64,000 bases of DNA from assembly GCF_000311985.1 (NCBI RefSeq), contig NZ_HE978585.1, positions 62,001 to 126,000 of the forward strand. The letters are read 5' to 3'. This stretch comes from Kallipyga massiliensis ph2. GTDB taxonomy: Bacteria; Bacillota; Clostridia; Tissierellales; Peptoniphilaceae. This document shows positions 34,253 to 44,688 of this stretch, piece after piece. The position numbers and the translations under genes were made by a program. Position 1 is the first letter of the stretch. Every line of letters begins with the position of its first letter. The notes beneath the pieces are model-generated. The model worked only from the letters and a program-made list of their open reading frames with translations, did not search any database and was not told the DNA's origin.

Positions 34253-35557
34253 TTAGGAAACCAGGCTGAAGAGGAAGGTGAAGAAGGCCTCCACTCCTCT
34301 GGAAAACTTAGTCCATGGACCGGCTGACCGGGTGGCGGTGTGGGAGACGATGGGGATCTCTTCCAGGAGTTTGCCGTCCCGAGAGACGTGGATGGTTCCA
34401 AAGACTTCTTCCTCGGCGGTTGGCGCCTTCTTGGTCCGGTCAATGGTGTAGGAAACATCAAAGTTGGCGTTGGCATAGGTGAAAATATGGTAGGTCTTGG
34501 CCGGATAGAGGATGACGGATCCCTCCTGGGCATCCGGCATGTCCAGGCGCTCGATGGGCTGGGACCCGTCCACCACCGTGTGGGGGGCGAAGGAACCCTG
34601 GGCGATGTCCACCAATTCCTTGGTCGTCCGCCAGCGAGCGTCGTTGATGGGGGCACCCAGGACGATGGTGATGATGTCATAGGTCTGGTCCATCTTAGCG
34701 GAGGTCACCTGGAAGAGTCCGGCGAAGCAGGAACCGGCCTCTACCGAGGTTCCGGTCTTGATCCCCTTCATTCCGGGAATCCCGGACATGAACTCCTTAA
34801 GGGTGGTTTCCTTCTTGAAATCCCTCTCCGGCTCATCCACCAGGGTAGGTTGACTATAGTCCAGGATCTGGGGATACTTTTTCATCAGGTCGAGGATGAA
34901 GGAATAAAGCTCGCGGGCGGAGGACTGGTTATAGGTCTTGTTCTCCTCGGTTAGACCCGAGGCATTGACAAAGTGCATGGTCTTGTAGCCCAGGTCCTGG
35001 GCGGCCTTGTTCATCCTCTCCACAAAGGCCCCTTCGCTCCCGGCCACCCCCTCAGCAATGGCACAGGCGGCGTCATTCCCCGATACGGTCATCATGCCGA
35101 AGAGGAGCTTTTCCAGGGGCATGGTCATCTTCTCTTTCAGACCATAGTTGGAGGAGCCCGGTGCATTCAGGGCTGCCGCCTTGGCGGACACGGTAATGGG
35201 GGCCTGGAGAGAAATCTCCCCGGCCTGGACAGCCTCCATGGCCACATAGTAGGTCATGAGCTTGGAGATCGAGGCGATGGCCCGGGGTTGGTCCAGTCCC
35301 TTTCCCATGATGATCTGGTTATCATCGGCCAGACCGATCATGAGAACCGGGACCTGGTCGTAGTAGGTGATGAGTTTTTTCAGGGATTCTGCTGTCTCCT
35401 CCTCCGGACCGGCCAGGGCTCGGGGGCTAAAGAGGCCGGAGAAAACCAGGCTCAGGGCAAGTAAAATAGGGAGAATCCGGGTCCACCTTTTTTTCTCCGG
35501 ACCCCTTCCTTTTTTGGGGATTCGGTCTTCCTTCCCCGCTGTCATCGCGTTTGTCAT
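34253..35557 (-). CDS. dacF: D-alanyl-D-alanine carboxypeptidase (PBP5/DacF type)
   Basis: About 434 residues of the S11 peptidase group. A basic N-terminus and signal segment (LPILLALSLVFSGLF) lead to the S-x-x-K site in ASISKLM (about residue 95), the S-x-N motif in VSGND and the K-T-G in GIKTGTS. The C-terminal part ends in a hydrophobic anchor (FFTFLFSLV). It trims the terminal D-Ala of the wall pentapeptide. ATG 35557 is favoured by GGAAGGAAATGTT upstream; it overlaps the upstream gene stop by 4 bp. Confidence 0.93.
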   Translation of the reverse strand: MTNAMTAGKEDRIPKKGRGPEKKRWTRILPILLALSLVFSGLFSPRALAGPEEETAESLKKLITYYDQVPVLMIGLADDNQIIMGKGLDQPRAIASISKLMTYYVAMEAVQAGEISLQAPITVSAKAAALNAPGSSNYGLKEKMTMPLEKLLFGMMTVSGNDAACAIAEGVAGSEGAFVERMNKAAQDLGYKTMHFVNASGLTEENKTYNQSSARELYSFILDLMKKYPQILDYSQPTLVDEPERDFKKETTLKEFMSGIPGMKGIKTGTSVEAGSCFAGLFQVTSAKMDQTYDIITIVLGAPINDARWRTTKELVDIAQGSFAPHTVVDGSQPIERLDMPDAQEGSVILYPAKTYHIFTYANANFDVSYTIDRTKKAPTAEEEVFGTIHVSRDGKLLEEIPIVSHTATRSAGPWTKFSRGVEAFFTFLFSLVS

Positions 35558-36402
35558 AACATTTCCTTCCATATTTGTCGGAACATCTTCATCATCTCCA
35601 CATCCAGCTTCCGGGGGTAGTTAAAGGAGGTTCCCTGGTCAATGGCCAGGCCCACCTTCCGGAAGAGGATGCAGGACTGAAAAAGGGCATCCCAGAGATT
35701 GTCCATGTCCGTATTGGAATAGGTTCTCTGGAGGCTTTCATATTGGTTGGGGTCCATGTAGGCACCCACATTTCTCAAATCTTCCCCCAGGTTGATGGAA
35801 TAACCGTTGGACCGGGCGACCGCCGTCTCCGCCAGGCGAAGGAGGATCTTTCTCCCCCGATCGAGGGCCTGTTGGGCCGGGATAAGTTCTTTCCCCTGTA
35901 AATAAAAGGCCATATCAGACATCTCCCGGAAGAAGTTCCCCGGGTGCAACTTCAACTCCTCCATGTCCGGCGACTTGGTTCGGTGGCTGATATCCGAAGT
36001 CACCCGATCTTCTATGACCCGGTCATCCTTGTCCACCCGGACCTCCGTCAGGCTATCCGCCTCCATCCTCTTGACCACTGCCTCCGGTCGGTCCACCAGG
36101 AAATCCAGCCGCATCCGGTTGGGCAAAAGGAGGCGGAAGCGGGGGGGATCGAAGGAGAGGAGGGAGGATTGGATCAGGGGCTGGTCCAGGAGATTTTCAA
36201 AGGAAAAGTCCCTCCAAAAATCCAGGTCCCGGCTACCCAACCACCAAGAGTAGGGCGAGTCCTTATCCGCCGTTGCCGCCGGATTGATCCACCGCCCCGC
36301 TCGAACAAGGAGACGGACCTGGTCCATCCGGCCGAATTGCTCTTCCAAACATTCAACAATTTCTTCGGGTTTTCTTGTGTCCGATCTTTCCTGTCCGTCC
36401 AT
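35554..36402 (-). CDS. ANT(6)/AadK-like nucleotidyltransferase homologue, divergent
   Basis: 282 residues. The C-terminal half (SINLGEDLRNVGAYMDPNQYESLQRTYSNTD...LWDALFQSCILFRKVG) is very similar in layout to the streptomycin 6-adenylyltransferase family. The N-terminal active-site region has R-x-x-N-P followed by SRDLDFW, matching the family's G-S-R-x-N-P and D-x-D, but the glycine-serine before the Arg is A-G-R-W. So the fold is right, but catalysis is uncertain. It heads the wall operon, which is unexpected for a drug-modifying enzyme. GGGAGGAGCC precedes the ATG. Confidence 0.7.
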   Translation of the reverse strand: MDGQERSDTRKPEEIVECLEEQFGRMDQVRLLVRAGRWINPAATADKDSPYSWWLGSRDLDFWRDFSFENLLDQPLIQSSLLSFDPPRFRLLLPNRMRLDFLVDRPEAVVKRMEADSLTEVRVDKDDRVIEDRVTSDISHRTKSPDMEELKLHPGNFFREMSDMAFYLQGKELIPAQQALDRGRKILLRLAETAVARSNGYSINLGEDLRNVGAYMDPNQYESLQRTYSNTDMDNLWDALFQSCILFRKVGLAIDQGTSFNYPRKLDVEMMKMFRQIWKEML

Positions 36403-36465
36403 AGGCTCCTCCCTTGCTTATATCACTTATTCCTATTATATAAAACTTAGCCCTTAATGACCACA

Positions 36466-36500
36466 AAAAGGCCTGCTCGGTCCATCCAAGCAGGCCTTTT
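36466..36500. terminator. Terminator of the SPDTG surface-protein gene
   Basis: AAAAGGCCTGCT and AGCAGGCCTTTT pair perfectly over 12 bp around an 11-base loop. It lies between the surface-protein stop and the promoter region of the ANT(6)-like gene. Confidence 0.9.
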
Positions 36501-36519
36501 GCCTATGTTTTACAGGTTA

Positions 36520-38331
36520 TCATTTCTCTTTCTTCCGCCGGGTCAGGCAAAAAATTCCCAATCCCGACAGACCGCTGCCGAAGGCCAAAGGCAGGATAGC
36601 TACCCCCTCCCCCGTATCCGGGCTCTTTTTGGACGCCTTGCGGGATCCCTCGGACCCGGTAGCATACCGGCTACTCCCCGCCTTCCACAGGTTGTCCTTG
36701 GAATCCGGGTCGTAATACTTAGCATAGGTCCACCAGTCATCCTTGAGCTTCCCATCCGCATCCAAGGGCGAGAAGGTCCCTCCCGGTTGGTTCATCCAAT
36801 CTCCGGGCGATCCCCCTTCCGGCAAGGGCTTTTTATCCGGCGTCTTCTTATCCTCTTGACCCGTCTTGTTGTCCCTACCGGACTGGCCCGAGTTCTGGTC
36901 CTTATTCTTGTCGACATCGTCGGGCTTTGTTGTTTCACCGGGCTTGCCGGTGGTGCCGGGCTTGTCCTCTTTGGGCGGATCTTCCGGTTTCTCCTGATTA
37001 TCTGAGGTCTTAGGATTATCTTCGGAATCCTTAGGATTATCCTCAGAGGCCTTGGGGTCTTCTTCGGAGGTCTTGGGGTCTTCCTCCGAGGTCTTGGGGT
37101 CTTCCTCCGAGGTCTTGGGGTCTTCCTCCGAGGTCTTGGGGTCTTCCTCCGATGTTTTCCCGCTAGCTTCCACCGGAGACAGGGTCACCGTCTCCTCCTG
37201 GTTGACGATGGCGGTGATGGGCTTGCCCAGAAGCTGGTCACTTTCCTCGATGGTCCCCCTGGGGCTGCCGTAGACTACCCACTCCTGGTCCATGGCATAG
37301 TTTGGTCGGATAATTTTAACAGGGATGTCCTTGATCTCCTTGCCTTTTTCCAAGCGGATTCGGAGGGGGTAGTCGCCCGTGTTGACCATGGGATTATCCC
37401 GGTCCAAAGGCTTGGAAAATTCCTCATCCATGCTGGCCCCTGCCCCTTCCGGCAAAAGTGTATACGTACCCGGAACGGCAAATCCCTTGGCATTCTTCAA
37501 TTCATAGACCCCGTCCCCTAATGCGTCGAAGGAAAGGACCGGGTGGTTCTTGGACCGGAGGCCCATGAGGTGGGCTTCCGTGGTCATGGAATAGATCTTC
37601 TTGTTGCCATCAGGAATGTAGCCGATACTTCCATCATCATAGGTCTCCTCGGGTAGGTCATAGTCCTTGACCAGGCTATCCAAAGGCTCATCAGGCTTTG
37701 AGGCGAGCTTGAGTCTCTCCTTCTCCGCTACCTGGCCCATGTTGGTCCAAATTGCATACTGGCGAAGAGATCCCGATAAACCGTCATCGGGGAGATACTT
37801 TTCCATATAGGCATCCACCTGGCCGGCAAAATCCAGGGCCTCCTTGTTGGCATAATAGGCCTTTTCTATGGCCTCTAGTCCCTCCTTTGTTCGGTCGCGA
37901 TAGGCATGAATCGGCTCTTCATCTTTAATGATCTCATTGGGCTCCAGGCAAAAGATGATTCGGTCTAAATAGGAATTCTTTCGCAGATTTTCCACCCATT
38001 CCTCATCCCCTTTGGCCGAAAAGATGCCCATTTGCTCCGTCGGATACCACTTCATATAAAATGCGTTCCAGGCGGCATAATCGTGGAAGCCATAGCTACC
38101 CGGCTTGCGTGTAAAGCTCAAGCCCGTGAAAGAATAACCCATGGTTTTAAAGAAAGTGTTGTTGGTTCTTACCATATAAATCGTTTTTGCTGGCCTCTTC
38201 GCTGCCGGCTCATCCAAGGGCCCCGCCCAAGCCCTTCTTACGGGCAAGACCAGGAGTCCCGTTACCATGGCCAGGACCACAAGCAGGACCACAGCCTGTC
38301 GGGCCGGATTAAATCGTATTTTTTTCTGCAT
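36520..38331 (-). CDS. Sortase-type surface protein with SPDTG anchor and KTSEEDP repeats
   Basis: About 603 residues. A signal peptide (AVVLLVVLAMVTGLLVLPVRRAWA) leads to a large unique region (about 40-405) with no recognised domain. Five copies of KTSEEDP then lead into a longer Pro/Glu/Asp-rich wall-spanning stretch (about 405-510). The end is SPDTG (residues 570-574), a hydrophobic segment and RRKKEK: a sortase sorting signal of the (S/N)P-x-T-G kind seen in Clostridia instead of LPXTG. No sortase is in the window. The unique part contains a helical N-terminal half (VYANKEALD...) and no cysteine-rich region. ATG 38331 with AAGGAGAAG. Confidence 0.82.
   Translation of the reverse strand: MQKKIRFNPARQAVVLLVVLAMVTGLLVLPVRRAWAGPLDEPAAKRPAKTIYMVRTNNTFFKTMGYSFTGLSFTRKPGSYGFHDYAAWNAFYMKWYPTEQMGIFSAKGDEEWVENLRKNSYLDRIIFCLEPNEIIKDEEPIHAYRDRTKEGLEAIEKAYYANKEALDFAGQVDAYMEKYLPDDGLSGSLRQYAIWTNMGQVAEKERLKLASKPDEPLDSLVKDYDLPEETYDDGSIGYIPDGNKKIYSMTTEAHLMGLRSKNHPVLSFDALGDGVYELKNAKGFAVPGTYTLLPEGAGASMDEEFSKPLDRDNPMVNTGDYPLRIRLEKGKEIKDIPVKIIRPNYAMDQEWVVYGSPRGTIEESDQLLGKPITAIVNQEETVTLSPVEASGKTSEEDPKTSEEDPKTSEEDPKTSEEDPKTSEEDPKASEDNPKDSEDNPKTSDNQEKPEDPPKEDKPGTTGKPGETTKPDDVDKNKDQNSGQSGRDNKTGQEDKKTPDKKPLPEGGSPGDWMNQPGGTFSPLDADGKLKDDWWTYAKYYDPDSKDNLWKAGSSRYATGSEGSRKASKKSPDTGEGVAILPLAFGSGLSGLGIFCLTRRKKEK
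37050..37155. repeat. Five-fold 21-bp tandem repeat inside the surface-protein gene
   Basis: Near-perfect 21-bp units (GAGGTCTTGGGGTCTTCCTC on the + strand) code for the KTSEEDP repeats. Being a multiple of three, copy-number change would lengthen or shorten the wall-spanning stalk without breaking the frame. Confidence 0.85.
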
Positions 38332-38452
38332 AATCTTCTCCTTTATTTCTATGCAATTTTCGGGGTGGCAACCATCCACCTCTACTATAAATTTTTAAAA
38401 TCCCGCCTGTGTCCGGCTTTTGGGGACATTCGGCCCACAAACGTCCCAAGAC

Positions 38453-38490
38453 AAAAAAATCCCCGGCAGGCTCAGAGCCCACCGGGGATA
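38453..38490 (-). terminator. Terminator of the tRNA operon
   Basis: ATCCCCGG/CCGGGGAT outer stem with inner GGGCTC/GAGCC pairing, then seven T reading leftward, directly after tRNA-Leu. Confidence 0.85.
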
Positions 38491-38502
38491 AAATTTTAAG
38501 GA

Positions 38503-38584
38503 TGCGGGAAAAGGGATTTGAACCCCCACGCCCGAAGGCACTAGATCCTAAGTCTAGCGCGTCTGCCAATTCCGCCATTCCCGC
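38503..38584 (-). tRNA. tRNA-Leu (anticodon TAG)
   Basis: Acceptor GCGGGAA/TTCCCGC, anticodon stem CTAGA/TCTAG with loop CTTAGGA, long variable arm (TGCCTTCGGGCGT) and T loop TTCAAAT. The long variable arm is the Leu/Ser-type feature. Discriminator A. Confidence 0.96.
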
Positions 38585-38594
38585 ATAAAAAAAG

Positions 38595-38670
38595 GGTGGA
38601 TGACGGGAGTCGAACCCGCGACCTCCAGAGCCACAATCTGGCGCCCTAGACCAACTAGGCCACATCCACC
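38595..38670 (-). tRNA. tRNA-His (anticodon GTG)
   Basis: Acceptor GTGGATG/CATCCAC with the additional G at -1 opposite a C discriminator, the identity element of tRNA-His. Anticodon stem CCAGA/TCTGG with loop TTGTGGC. Confidence 0.96.
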
Positions 38671-38741
38671 ACAAATAGAAGTGATGCCTTCTTTGCGAAA
38701 TGACAAAAGCCTTTCGAAAGAAGGCAAGCTTCCAAATATAA

Positions 38742-38813
38742 CGTGCCATCAGGGATTCGAACCCCGGACCTCCACTTCCGGAGAGTGGCGCGCTTCCACT
38801 GCGCTAATGGCAC
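38742..38813 (-). tRNA. tRNA-Arg (anticodon CCG)
   Basis: Acceptor GTGCCAT/ATGGCAC, D stem GCGC/GCGC, anticodon stem CCACT/AGTGG with loop CTCCGGA, T stem CGGGG/CCCTG. Reads CGG. First gene of the Arg-His-Leu tRNA operon. Confidence 0.95.
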
Positions 38814-38845
38814 TCAGATTTTCACGAGAACGAGCTCGTCTTTGT

Positions 38846-38874
38846 ATTATAGGATAAAAAAATCAGAATATCAA
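38846..38874 (-). promoter_or_regulatory. Promoter of the tRNA operon
   Basis: Reading leftward, TTGATA, a 17-bp spacer and TATAAT. It is the best sigma-70-type promoter in the window, 33 bp before tRNA-Arg. Confidence 0.85.
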
Positions 38875-38980
38875 GCCCTCTATCATTTTTCGTCAGCCGC
38901 CCATGACAAGGGCTTGACGACCACCCCACCGACCTCCATAAGCCAGTCAACATCAATAATGTAAAGAAGACTCCTGCTTC

Positions 38981-39232
38981 CGTAGTGGTGGTTTGCTATT
39001 ACTAGCGAACCACCACTACGTTTTTTCTGCCTCATTCGTGGTGGTTTTGCTGTTTTCGGGGAATCACCACTATATTTTTCCGCCCCCAATAGTGGTGGTT
39101 TTGCGATTTTCTCAAACCAACACTATTATTGACCACAAAAAAATAGTGTTGATTTCCAAATTTCTCCAAATCAACACTATTCTAAGATGAAATTACGAGT
39201 GGTGGTTTCCCGTTTTCGTCAAAACCAACACT
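38981..39232. repeat. Five-unit palindrome array, GTGGTGGTTT type, 53-54 bp period
   Basis: The repeated GTG(G/T)TG(G/A)TT core starts at 38985, 39038, 39092, 39146 and 39199 (steps 53, 54, 54, 53). Each unit is a stem-loop: unit 1 pairs 13 bp (CGTAGTGGTGGTT/AACCACCACTACG), unit 4 pairs 14 bp (AATAGTGTTGATTT/AAATCAACACTATT). Stem bases differ between units but pairing is kept in 1, 2 and 4; units 3 and 5 have one mismatch. Linkers are 14-18 bases and AT-rich. The stretch 38814-39267 holds no gene other than the tRNA promoter. Confidence 0.88.
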
Positions 39233-39267
39233 ATTGGACGGAATATCTCTTGCCACCACGCTTCCCC

Positions 39268-39759
39268 CTACAAAATCACCCGGTCCACATCTATCTGACC
39301 ATCGTCATCCAGGGTCAGGATAATATAGGACTTCTGTCCATCCCCGCCCCGGGGCCAGGCACAGGATCCGGGGTTGATCAGGCGGATCCCGTCCACAACC
39401 TGGTCGTCGAAGGCATGAGTGTGGCCGAAGAGGACCAGGTCGCAATCCAGGGATTTGGCATAAGCCGCGAGTTTGTCCAGGCCATAATAGACACCAAAGA
39501 GGTGTCCATGGGTGAGGTAGGCCTTATGACCCCCGGAAAGAGGAAGGACACCGTCGTAGGGGATATGATAAGAAATAAAGTCGTTGTTCCCCTTGACCTT
39601 GAGGATGGTCCGGCCGACGATGGCCTCTAGTTCCTCGGCATCCCGGGCGTGGTCGCCCAGGTGGATGATCCGGGTCAGGCCCGGGGTTGTCATAATTTCC
39701 GCAGCGATGGTGTCGATATGCCCATGGGTGTCGGAGCAGACCAAGATCTTATCAGGCAT
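39268..39759 (-). CDS. YfcE/MJ0936-type metallophosphoesterase
   Basis: A 163-residue cytoplasmic phosphodiesterase. SDTHGH near residue 9 (D and H ligands), IHLGDHARD, KGNND and the two-histidine LTHGHLFG plus LFGHTHAF form the dinuclear metal site of the calcineurin-like family. The substrate is unknown; relatives hydrolyse phosphodiesters. Start ATG 39759 with GGAGG upstream, overlapping rdgB by 8 bp. It is the last gene of the long operon that starts with tsaE. Confidence 0.9.
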   Translation of the reverse strand: MPDKILVCSDTHGHIDTIAAEIMTTPGLTRIIHLGDHARDAEELEAIVGRTILKVKGNNDFISYHIPYDGVLPLSGGHKAYLTHGHLFGVYYGLDKLAAYAKSLDCDLVLFGHTHAFDDQVVDGIRLINPGSCAWPRGGDGQKSYIILTLDDDGQIDVDRVIL

Positions 39760-40363
39760 GGAGGTCCTCCAAGAAAGCCCGGTAGGCCCTGCCCCGGTGG
39801 GAAATCTTGTTCTTCTCCTCGGGGCTGAGCTCGGCCAGGGACTTACCCAGCTCATCGACAAAGAAGATGGGGTCATAGCCGAAGCCCCCCTTGCCTTGGC
39901 GGGCGGTCAGGATATGGCCCTCCAGCCGGCCCTCATATTCATGGATGGTCCCGTGGGCCCAGAAGGCGATGACGGTGGAGAAATGGGCCCCCCGGCAAGT
40001 TTCCTCCACCCCCTCCATGGCATGGAGGAGCTTGTCCACATTGTCGTCATAGGTGACGTGGTCCCCGGCGTAGCGGGCTGAGTAGACCCCGGGGGCCCCG
40101 TCCAGGGCATCGACAAAGAGGCCGGTGTCATCAGCGAGGATCCAGTAGTCATCGGGATCCTTCCCGACCTCCTTGAGTGCCTGAACCAGGCCCTCCACCT
40201 TAAGGTCGGCATTTTCCCGGAGGGTCTCCCCCGTCTCCTCCACATCAAAGTCGGCCAGGCCCAGGTCGTCCTTGGAGAAAAGCTCAAAGCGGGCTGGATC
40301 GACCAGGCGGGTCAGCTCCCTGATCTTATCTTTATTTCCTGTGGATAGGGCAATTTTCTGCAT
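39752..40363 (-). CDS. rdgB: XTP/dITP diphosphatase (RdgB/HAM1)
   Basis: 203 residues. Hydrolyses inosine and xanthosine triphosphates so that they do not enter DNA. S-T-G-N-K-x-K-I-x-E at the N-terminus, LADDTGLFVDAL (catalytic Asp), the GVYSARYAG motif and GKGGFGYDPIFF are diagnostic. Preceded by ligA (18 bp) and followed with overlap by the phosphoesterase gene, a grouping common in Clostridia (rdgB with MJ0936-like gene). Confidence 0.96.
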   Translation of the reverse strand: MQKIALSTGNKDKIRELTRLVDPARFELFSKDDLGLADFDVEETGETLRENADLKVEGLVQALKEVGKDPDDYWILADDTGLFVDALDGAPGVYSARYAGDHVTYDDNVDKLLHAMEGVEETCRGAHFSTVIAFWAHGTIHEYEGRLEGHILTARQGKGGFGYDPIFFVDELGKSLAELSPEEKNKISHRGRAYRAFLEDLHA

Positions 40364-40381
40364 GGTCTGCCTTCTTTCTAC

Positions 40382-42430
<2,049 letters not shown>

Positions 42431-44682
42431 TTAGGATTCCTTGGTCAGGGGGGCCAGGGCGGCATTGAGCCGCTTGATTCCCTTTTTATCGAAGGTCACG
42501 GTCAGCTCGTCCCCGTCCTCCCTGGCCACGACGGAAACCACCGTCCCCAGGCCGAACTTCCGGTGGCGGACCTTATCCCCCACCCGGTAGGGGGTGTGGA
42601 GGGTCTCATCCAACCTCTTTTGCTTCTGGCGGACCAATTCCCGGATCCGCTCCCTCTGACGGTCGTAAGCCCCCCGGATCCGGGCATCCCCGAAGCTCTC
42701 GCTGCTGCTCACGGGTTTCCGCCTTCCCGGTGAGGAGGCAAAGCTTCCACCATAGGAAGCAGGCTCATCAAGATCCTCCCCGACCTTCTCCAGGTGGCCC
42801 TCCAGCTCATCGATGAAACGGGAAGGCCGCTTGGGCATGGGGGATCCGAAGACCCGACGGACTTGGGCCCCGGACAGGTAGAGCTTCTTCTCCGCCCGGG
42901 TGATGGCTACATACATGAGCCGGCGTTCCTCCTCCAAATGCCCCTCCTCCATGGCCCGCTCAGAGGGGGCCAGGCCGTCCTCTAAACCCGCCACATAGAC
43001 GATGGGAAATTCCAGGCCCTTGGCTGAATGCATGGTCATGAGGGTGACCCCCGACTTCCCTTCCTCGGTCTTGTCCAGGTCGGACATGAGGGCCAGGTTT
43101 TGGAGGTAGTCCACGATGGTCCCTTCCGCCTCCTCATCCTGGTACTGGACGATGGCATCGTAGAAGGCGGCGATGTTGTCCATCCGGGACCGGTCCTCCA
43201 CCGCTTGTGACTTCTCCAGCATGGCCTCATAGCCCGACTCCCGGTAGACGGCTTGGAAGAAATCCGTCATGGGCCCATGGACCTGGCCGGCCAGAGAGCA
43301 GAAGAGGTCCAGGAAGGGACGGAACTTCTTTTGGATGGCCGGAGTCAGGCCGGCAAAAAGGTCTCCGTCTAAAAGGGTGTCCATGAGGGAGAGACCGTTC
43401 TCCGCAGCCAGTTTTTGGAGGCTATCCAGGCTCTTCTCCCCCAGGCCCCGCTTGGGCTGGTTGATGATCCGGCGGAAGGCCACATCGTCCGTCGGGTTGA
43501 TGATGAGGGTCATGTAGGCGACCAGGTCCTTGATTTCCGCCCAGTCGTAGAACTTGAGTCCACCCACCACCCGGTAGGGGATTCCCTCCCGGATCAGGGC
43601 CTCTTCCAGGGGCCGGGACTGGGCGTTGGTCCGGTAGAGGATGGCCTGGCCCTTGTAGGGGGTCACATTGGACTCCCCCCGGATTTTTTCCACCAGGCCC
43701 ACCGCCTCCTCGGCCTCCGACTGGAAGAGCCGGTATTGGATGGGGGCCCCCTCCCCGTTTTCCGTCCAAAGATTCTTCTCTTTTCTTTCCTCATTGTGGC
43801 GGATCAGGGCATTGGCGGCCTCCAGGATCCGCTTGGTCGACCGGTAGTTCTGTTCCAAAAGAAGGGTCTTGGGGGACCGGAAGTCCCGGTCGAAGTGAAG
43901 GATGTTGGAAATGTCCGCCCCCCGCCAGCCATAAATGGACTGGTCGGCATCCCCCACCAGGAAGACCCGGCTATCCGGACCGACAAAGGACCGGATGAGG
44001 TCGTATTGGGCGTGGTTGGTATCCTGGTATTCATCCACGAAGACATAGCGGAATTGGTCCCGGTAGCGGTCCCGGACTTCCGGATACTTGGTCATGAGGG
44101 TCAGCATGAATAAAATCAGGTCGTCGAAGTCCAGGGCATTGTTTTTTTCTTGGCCCCCTCATAGGCCCGGTAGACCCGGGCCACCAGGAGGTCCACCGGG
44201 TTCTCCGCCCGGTCCAGGGCCTCCTCCACAGGAATCCCCCGGTTTTTCAAGAGAGAGATGGCGGAGAGGATGGCCCGGGGGCTCATCCCCTGGTCCTCCA
44301 TGTGGCCTTGCTTGAGAATCTGCTTGACCAGGGAGGCCTGGTCCCCGGCGTCGTAGATGGTGAAGTTGGAGGCATAGCCCAGGTGGACGATCTCCCGGCG
44401 AAGAAGGCGGGAACAGATGGAGTGGAAGGTCCCAATCCAAAGGGAATCCACCGGCCGGCCCAGGGCCCGGGCCACCCGGTCCTTCATCTCTCCTGCCGCC
44501 TTGTTGGTAAAGGTAAAGGCCAGGACCTGCCAGGGGGCCACCCCCTTTTCCTGGATCAAATAGGCAATCCGCTGGGTCAGGACCCGGGTCTTCCCCGACC
44601 CCGCCCCGGCCAAGACCAGGAGGGAAGGGGCTTCAGAAAGAACCGCTTGTTTTTGTTGGTCGTTTAGTCCTTGTAGGTCCAT
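42431..44682 (-). pseudogene. pcrA: ATP-dependent DNA helicase PcrA, frameshifted in the N-terminal third
   Basis: Two frames together make one complete PcrA/UvrD helicase of about 750 residues. The first (44682-44116) has MDLQGLNDQQKQAVL, the Walker A motif AGAGSGKTR and motif Ib; it runs into a premature stop after AKKKTMPWTSTT. The second, in the -1 frame, continues with LDFDDLILFML and VDEYQDTNHAQY (motif II), then QSIYGWRGADI, and ends with a K-V-R-H-x-K-F-G-L-G-T-V-V tail. The shift occurs at seven T on the + strand (44142-44148); one more base restores the frame. Since PcrA is usually essential in Firmicutes, a base-calling error in the homopolymer is likely, but slippage or a real mutation is possible. 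Confidence 0.85.
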
Positions 44683-44688
44683 AGCAAG

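Noticed and set aside
35554-36402. Functional streptomycin resistance gene
   Set aside because: The start of the active site is changed and the gene sits in a wall operon, so a resistance role is not supported.
38981-39232. CRISPR array or series of terminators
   Set aside because: Stems differ between units and linkers are 14-18 bases, too short for spacers; only the first unit has a T run like a terminator.
44142-44148. Programmed -1 frameshift in pcrA
   Set aside because: The codons around the run (AAG AAA AAA ACA) do not make a good X-XXY-YYZ slippery site and seven A is short for transcriptional slippage; an error or mutation is more likely. Kept open in the findings.
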